A DNA stretch of 64,000 nt from Saksenaea vasiformis B4078 (lineage: Eukaryota > Mucoromycota > Mucoromycetes > Mucorales > Saksenaeaceae): positions 114,983 to 178,982 of the forward strand of contig JNDT01002278.1 of the NCBI GenBank assembly GCA_000697055.1. Direction: 5' to 3'. The notes below the pieces were generated by a model, which saw only the letters and a list, made by a program, of their open reading frames with translations, was not told the origin of the DNA and did not search any database. Made by a program: the position numbers and the translations under genes. This document shows positions 59,047 through 64,000 of this stretch, piece by piece. The stretch's first letter is position 1. Every line of letters starts with the position of its first letter.

Positions 59047-62000
59047 CTAGTTTTTTTTGTTGCTACTATTATCTTCTTCAGCCAACGCTACACTCCAAAC
59101 GTTTTCGGCATCTGTTTGCGATACATCACCGAAACAGACCTTGAACACATCGTCATAATGATCCACGGGAATACCGGTCATGCCTTCCTTGATATGTTCA
59201 GGAAGTTCATCCCAATCGGACTGGTTATCCTTGGGGAACAGGATCGTGTTGACCTTGGAACGCTTAGCCGCGATCGTCTTCTCTTTCAATCCTCCAATCT
59301 TCAACACCTTGCCTGTCAATGTAAGTTCACCCGTCATAGCAATGTCAGGGTTGACTGGCTTATTAAGGGCAAGGGAGACGAAAGCCGTCGTCATTGTAAT
59401 ACCTGCCGAAGGACCTGCAGACCATTTTCAAATTCAATTAAATTACATAATAATAACCTCTCCCATGATAAAAAGAAAAAAATTACCATCTTTAGGCACA
59501 GCTCCTGCTGGACAGTGGAGATGTACCTGTGCCTTGTCAAAGAACTTGTTCTTTGGGAAACGCGTGGCCAGTAATGACTTGGCATAGGTGTAGGCGATAC
59601 TGCTCGATTCCTTCATCACATCGCCCAACTGACCGGTCTTGGAAAGACGTGGTGTCGACTTGGGAGTAAGGGAAGACTCCAAGACAGATTCAATATATAA
59701 GGCAGATCCACCTGGGAAAAGAAGTTACTTGATTAGCTGCGCTGACAGTAATAACGGTGGTTAGCCTTACCCATGCTTGTCCATGCCAATCCCATAATCA
59801 CACCAGGAGGTGTCTTCTCGTACAGGCGGTCCGACTGGAACACCGCGGGTCCAACATAGTCCTTGAGCGTTTCGGACGAGATCTCAATGTTCACACCCTC
59901 GGGCACCTTCAATGGCTTTCGCTCCTCCTCTGCCTTGGGTTGCTCTGCAGCTTCTTCCTTCTTGCTGTCTGCCTTTTCCGAAGCAACTACTTCTTCCTCC
60001 TCTTTCTTCTTCTTCTTCTCCTCCTCCGTGACCTCACCGATCTGCTGCACCACCTTGAAAGCAGCCTTGCGGTACACCTTATCAATGTGTTTCTTCAGAT
60101 TACGCACACCGCTCTCGCGACAGTAGTTTCTAATCAGCGTAGCCACTGCATCATCCGTCAAGTTGACGTTCACGTTCTCCAATCCTGCTGCTGCTTTGGC
60201 TGTAGGAGCGAGGTACTTGGTAGCAATGGCGGCTTTCTCCTCAGCAATATAGCCCGAAAGTTCAATCACCTCCATACGATCCAACAATGGTCCAGGGATG
60301 GTGTCGAGGACGTTGGCAGTGCAAACAAAGAGAACCTTGGAAAGATCGACAGGTACATCCATGTAGTGGTCCAAAAAGCTGCTGTTCTGCTCAGGATCCA
60401 ACAATTCAAGCAGAGCCGATGAAGGATCTCCCTGGTTTCCGCGACCAATCTTATCGACTTCATCAATCAAAATCAAAGGATTCTCCGTCTGGACTTTCTT
60501 CAGAGCCTGGATCACTTTGCCTGGCATGGCACCAACGTACGTACGTCGATGACCCTTGATCTCGGCAACGTCTGTCAGACCACCAACCGAAAATCGATAA
60601 AATTCACGATCCAACGCACGTGCAATACTCTTGCCAATCGACGTCTTACCCACACCAGGAGGACCAGACAGACAGAGAATCTTACCCTGAACGGTACCGC
60701 GCAATTTGCCCACCGCAATGAATTCCAAAATACGGTCCTTCACATCCTGTAGACCATAATGATCTTCATCCAAAACCTTTCGTGCGTGGATTGTGTTGTA
60801 GTTCTCTCTTGAACGCTGTCCCCAAGGAATCTGCGTGATCCAGTCGAGATAATTACGGGTTACATTAAATTCGGAGGCAGCGGGTTCCAGATGAGCGAGT
60901 TTGTTGATTTCTTCGTCAAAGACTTGCTTCACACTTTCGGGCATAGCCAATTTTGTCGCCTTCTCCTTGAAACCTTGCACAAGCTTATCTTTGCCATCAC
61001 TCTCCAATCCCAATTCCTTCTTAATGCCTTTCAGCTGTTCCATCAAATAGTATTCACGCTGACGCTTGGCAATCTTATTCTCCACCTCTTTGGAAATCTT
61101 GTTCTGCAACTGTGCATTCATCAACTCCTTCTTCAACACAACCAAAGCGTTTTGCAATCGCTCCTCTACAGGCAATGTTTCCAGCACTTCTTGCAATTCG
61201 AGAGGTTCGCCTGCAGACACAGCAGCAGCAAAATCAGCCAGCTTGGCAGGTTCTTCAAACACGTTGCCGGCTGATTGAGACATGGAAAAACTTGCAATCT
61301 GATCCCGGAAAAGAGGATTCAAGGATGCAATCTCTTTGAACACGGATACAATCTCCGAGGTAACGGCGCGGATCAATGGGCTCTTCTTAGAATAAGGAGG
61401 ATCCACAAGATTTTCAACATTCACCAACGATACTTCGTGATCTTCACTCAAAAATGAAGTAGCATACGGTTGCTCACGCTTAGTCATCACATTTTCTGCT
61501 TCTGTTTTTTTTTTTTGGTTAATAAGCTTTGTGGGAAGATGATTTGATAATCTTACCTTTTGTTTCTTGCGCTTCCACTTGCTTTGTCTCTTCTGCCTCG
61601 ACCGCTTCGATGGTTGCGGTTGCTGGTTTATTTCCCATGGGTACCAGGTCGGTGATCTGAATTCGTCTGTGTGGATAAAGGACGGCTGTCAGACCATTTC
61701 CATCTTTGCTATCCTTCCCTCCGGACGCCGGAAACACGCTTGTAATTTGAGCAAATACACCGACACGATGTACTTGATCCAAACTCGTCACAGTATCCAC
61801 GTCGATCTCTTCGTCCTTAAGTAAAAAGGCGCCCACGTAGGGTTGGCCGCGTTTCATCAATTCTTTAATTGCTTTGGTCACGTTGGGATCTTTAACCACG
61901 ACTGCCTTGTAAAACCCAGGGAATAACGGGCGGCGAGCAATGGGTAATGCCAATACTTGGGGATACTCCTCAGGCACTGAGGGCTTCTGTAATTGGTTCT

Positions 62001-62415
62001 GAACAACTTCTTGTGACGCAAAAGGCTTTCCACCTTCATGGCCATCGCCGTTTTCGCCTGCGCCACCACCTACTGCTCCCCCGCCTGGGGATTCAGACGA
62101 AGAATCCACGGGATCGTCTGTCGGATCGCGTTCTCTCAGCTGATAAGGTGCGGTGGATGCCATGCGTTTGATAGTTGCGGCAGAGCGAATGCGTTGGACA
62201 GTGATAAACACCGAGCTTGATGGACTAGACCTTAATGACTGAGTAAGGGTTTCGTTACCCCATATCGTCACCGAGGCATTCGACCGAGTCGACGAGAACT
62301 GTCGGGCTCCAAGCGGCATACTGGCGCCAGCAGGTTGCAACTGAGACAAGATCGTCTGCCCTAGTTTATTCCGAGGTATCGTCTTGGAGACATGGAGCAG
62401 AAACGAATTGTTCAT
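59047..62415 (-). CDS. PIM1: Mitochondrial Lon protease (Pim1/LonP1)
   Basis: Four exons (to 61557, 61501-59771, 59711-59487, 59414-59047). Starting at Met 62415 the protein has 1,060 residues; an in-frame Met at 62523 would add 36. I prefer 62415 because [20 protein letters not shown] is a clear mitochondrial presequence. Order seen: Lon N-terminal substrate domain ([20 protein letters not shown]), AAA+ module with Walker [16 protein letters not shown] and Walker [11 protein letters not shown], a charged insertion ([12 protein letters not shown]) in the small AAA domain, then the Ser/Lys protease with catalytic Ser in [10 protein letters not shown] and Lys in [14 protein letters not shown]. 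It degrades damaged matrix proteins and maintains mtDNA. The charged insert is typical of fungal Pim1. Confidence 0.94.
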
Positions 62416-62802
62416 TATGAATTGGGTTGGAGAATCGGGTCGAACAGCTGAGAAAGAAGGGATTTCCTTTGGAACACCAATGGGCAGCTTCTTCCACGTT
62501 GTGACGGTGACATCAAAATTCACTCTCCGTATTTACACTGGTCGCTTTTTGCAGGCCCATCTGGACTATATCTTCGCTTTATCGCAGGGTACTTGCACAA
62601 GTGCAATTAGCGAATACGTTTATCTCTGGCACATTTTCGCGTTTTTTTAAGCATTGTAAACAAGAAAAATGTATTTCGTTACAACGAAAACAGATACCCT
62701 ATACTCTATGTATATAATGATCGTGACATCGAGATGCTGAGGACAACGAACACCATGAATGAGAGGGGACAACAGACTCCTCTGCGCGTGCGCATATGTT
62801 AA

Positions 62803-62970
62803 GGGGAACTAGATGCATTAGAGGACCATGCAGACGATGTATCCATAGAAAATATGTTTAATTATGCTATCGAGGAAGGGAGAACAGCAAACTATGTAGC
62901 ATGGAACGATGGTACAAGCATTCGAATTACTCAGTACCATATGGTCATGCATAATGAGGACGAAGAATAG
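62803..62970 (+). pseudogene. Acidic exon-like fragment after a TAA
   Basis: Fifty-five codons directly after TAA 62800-62802 read GELDALEDHADDVSIENMFN then AIEEGRTANYVAWNDGTSIR and end EDEE-stop. The frame upstream of the TAA is also open for about 60 codons. The composition is strongly protein-like. It is probably the last exon of a broken gene; no family recognised. Confidence 0.28.
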
Positions 62971-63191
62971 CGGTTGCCTCGTGTCCAAATAAAGTTTTAT
63001 GTCCGATGCTGCAGTAGGTTAACTAATGCCTGTTCTCAATTTCTTTGACTATACTGAGAACAATCCAGCTGCTATCCTGACTGACATAAGAGGGAGCCTT
63101 CTTGAAACGCTTGAAAGCTTAACCATATTGGTTTTAGCGTTACATAGCAAGCTTGTCAATAGATGCTATTTCTTACTGAAAAGTTGAGTAA

Positions 63192-63341
63192 CTATCTGCA
63201 GCAGGGAACTGCGAGAACGCTAACGTTAACAAAAGGAGAAAGTTGAAGCGGAGAAGAAAACGCGATATGGAATTGGATCTAACTTGCATCCAAGAAAACT
63301 TTGATCGCGCTGCGTCATATCTGGCCGAGGCCGTAAGCTGA
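63192..63341 (+). pseudogene. Basic exon-like fragment
   Basis: Fifty codons open after TAA; the text NKRRKLKRRRKRDMELDLTC is followed by IQENFDRAASYLAEAVS and TGA. It has a basic patch like a nuclear localisation signal, then an amphipathic helix. The antisense frame is also open, so coding is uncertain. Confidence 0.2.
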
Positions 63342-64000
63342 AGAATCAGCAACATAGTTCGAAAACAGTAGTAGATTTAGTAATTGTCCCATCCAACCTC
63401 TGCCTCGTCAACGCTCTCTTTTCGGGTACGAGAATGCAGATGCAGGGATTACTATAGACCACTCCGGTGTAGAAAGAATACATGCTGATTAGAGATACGT
63501 TAAAGCCATCCGGAGGATTAAACATGTCTTGATCCTCATTCGTAACCGGATTTCATTTAATTTCATTAAGCGCCAGGAGTAAAGAAATGAAACCACCCTT
63601 ACTCTAATCTGGCTTCTCTTTTATATGGCTTCTATTGAATTGCTTCATGCTTAGCCTAAAAGCAAATATGCGATCGAATCATATAATACATCTTATACTA
63701 AAAAGACCATAGAGGTACAGTGAACAGGTTCAGGTTAGAGCAATATGTGGAGGTACACCCATTCGTGTGACATGCTCTGCGTGAATATTGTTGTGTAACG
63801 ATTGGATCCGAAGACGAACAGGATGTTAAGAAGTTGTGTTGAAGAGCGATAATGGTCCCGCTGTTGGGTTTATCACAAACTTTAGAGGTATCGCAGCGCG
63901 TCAGGCGTGAAAATCAATAAATGCTGCCGGAAGCAATAACATGGAATCTGCTTTTAGACTACCAGTCAATCACAGACGATAATAAGTGTAGATGCTGATT

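Larger units (their letters stand above)
62524..64000. other. Upstream of Lon; fragments only
   Basis: Lon promoter and then gene-poor DNA to the window end. Two short protein-like frames are listed separately (62803-62970, 63192-63341). Nothing else recognised. Confidence 0.4.

Noticed and set aside
60287..60559. Possible tRNA or snRNA anywhere in the window
   Set aside because: I looked for B-box-like GGTTCGAATCC words and Sm-like sites while reading and found none convincing; a tRNAscan-SE/Infernal run would decide.
59757..61339. Plus-strand ORFs of 90-221 codons opposite Lon
   Set aside because: Shadows of the Lon exons, including the Glu/Lys-rich insert read as Leu/Phe-rich text.

Overview
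The window is fungal nuclear DNA. The genes are rich in short introns, mostly about 45-90 nt with GT-AG ends and CTAAC/CTAAT-like branch points. Conserved eukaryotic genes alternate with AT-rich, decayed stretches. The gene set (a mitochondrial Lon, TIM10, PEX16, a PRELI-domain protein, NDUFAF6, DUF8032 proteins and Sel1 proteins with MACPF-like modules) together with the intron style suggests Mucoromycota, probably a Mucorales mould. Genus is not determinable by reading alone. No rRNA, tRNA, CRISPR or prokaryote-type operon was recognised. Spliced models were built by hand, joining only exons whose reading phases agree; every multi-exon CDS whose length is stated has a total that is a multiple of three.

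Left part (0.6-16.2 kb), ordinary gene-dense DNA: a Sec72-like translocon TPR protein (-), the histone N-alpha-acetyltransferase NAA40/NatD (+), a 1,799-residue kinesin with a long coiled coil (+), the complex I assembly factor NDUFAF6 (+), and a regulator carrying a GATA-like finger and a PHD finger (+).

Middle part (16-37 kb), accessory-looking: long stretches with only ORF fragments surround (i) an intact 11-exon, 509-residue gene of a family I cannot name, with a PD-(D/E)XK-nuclease-like core, and (ii) a 10-exon, 1,416-residue gene (-) with two MACPF-signature modules followed by about 15 Sel1 repeats. Then come a Sel1/MYND protein (+) convergent with TIM10 (-), a palindromic MITE, a dispersed repeat and a small two-exon hypothetical gene. 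A diverged, probably truncated second member of the nuclease-like family lies at 45.8-46.5 kb (-).

37.5-44.7 kb is a run of minus-strand housekeeping genes: a SAM-dependent methyltransferase, PEX16, a Ups2/PRELID3-type lipid transfer protein, and an M20 amidohydrolase.

Right part (48-62.5 kb): a small secreted His/Trp-rich peptide, a DUF8032 regulator (+), an APC-family permease (-), decayed sequence, a second permease copy (-), and mitochondrial Lon (-). The decayed sequence between the permeases holds relics of Lon and then of the DUF8032 gene, in the order and orientation expected if a block [DUF8032 (+) - permease (-) - Lon (-)] had been tandemly duplicated and each copy had then lost a different gene. 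Both permease copies need a 4-nt microexon to stay in frame.

Functionally, several genes serve mitochondria or peroxisomes (Lon, TIM10, PRELI protein, NDUFAF6, PEX16), but nothing suggests an operon-like pathway. The most novel material is the nuclease-like family, the MACPF-like/Sel1 fusion, the microexon and the duplicated block.
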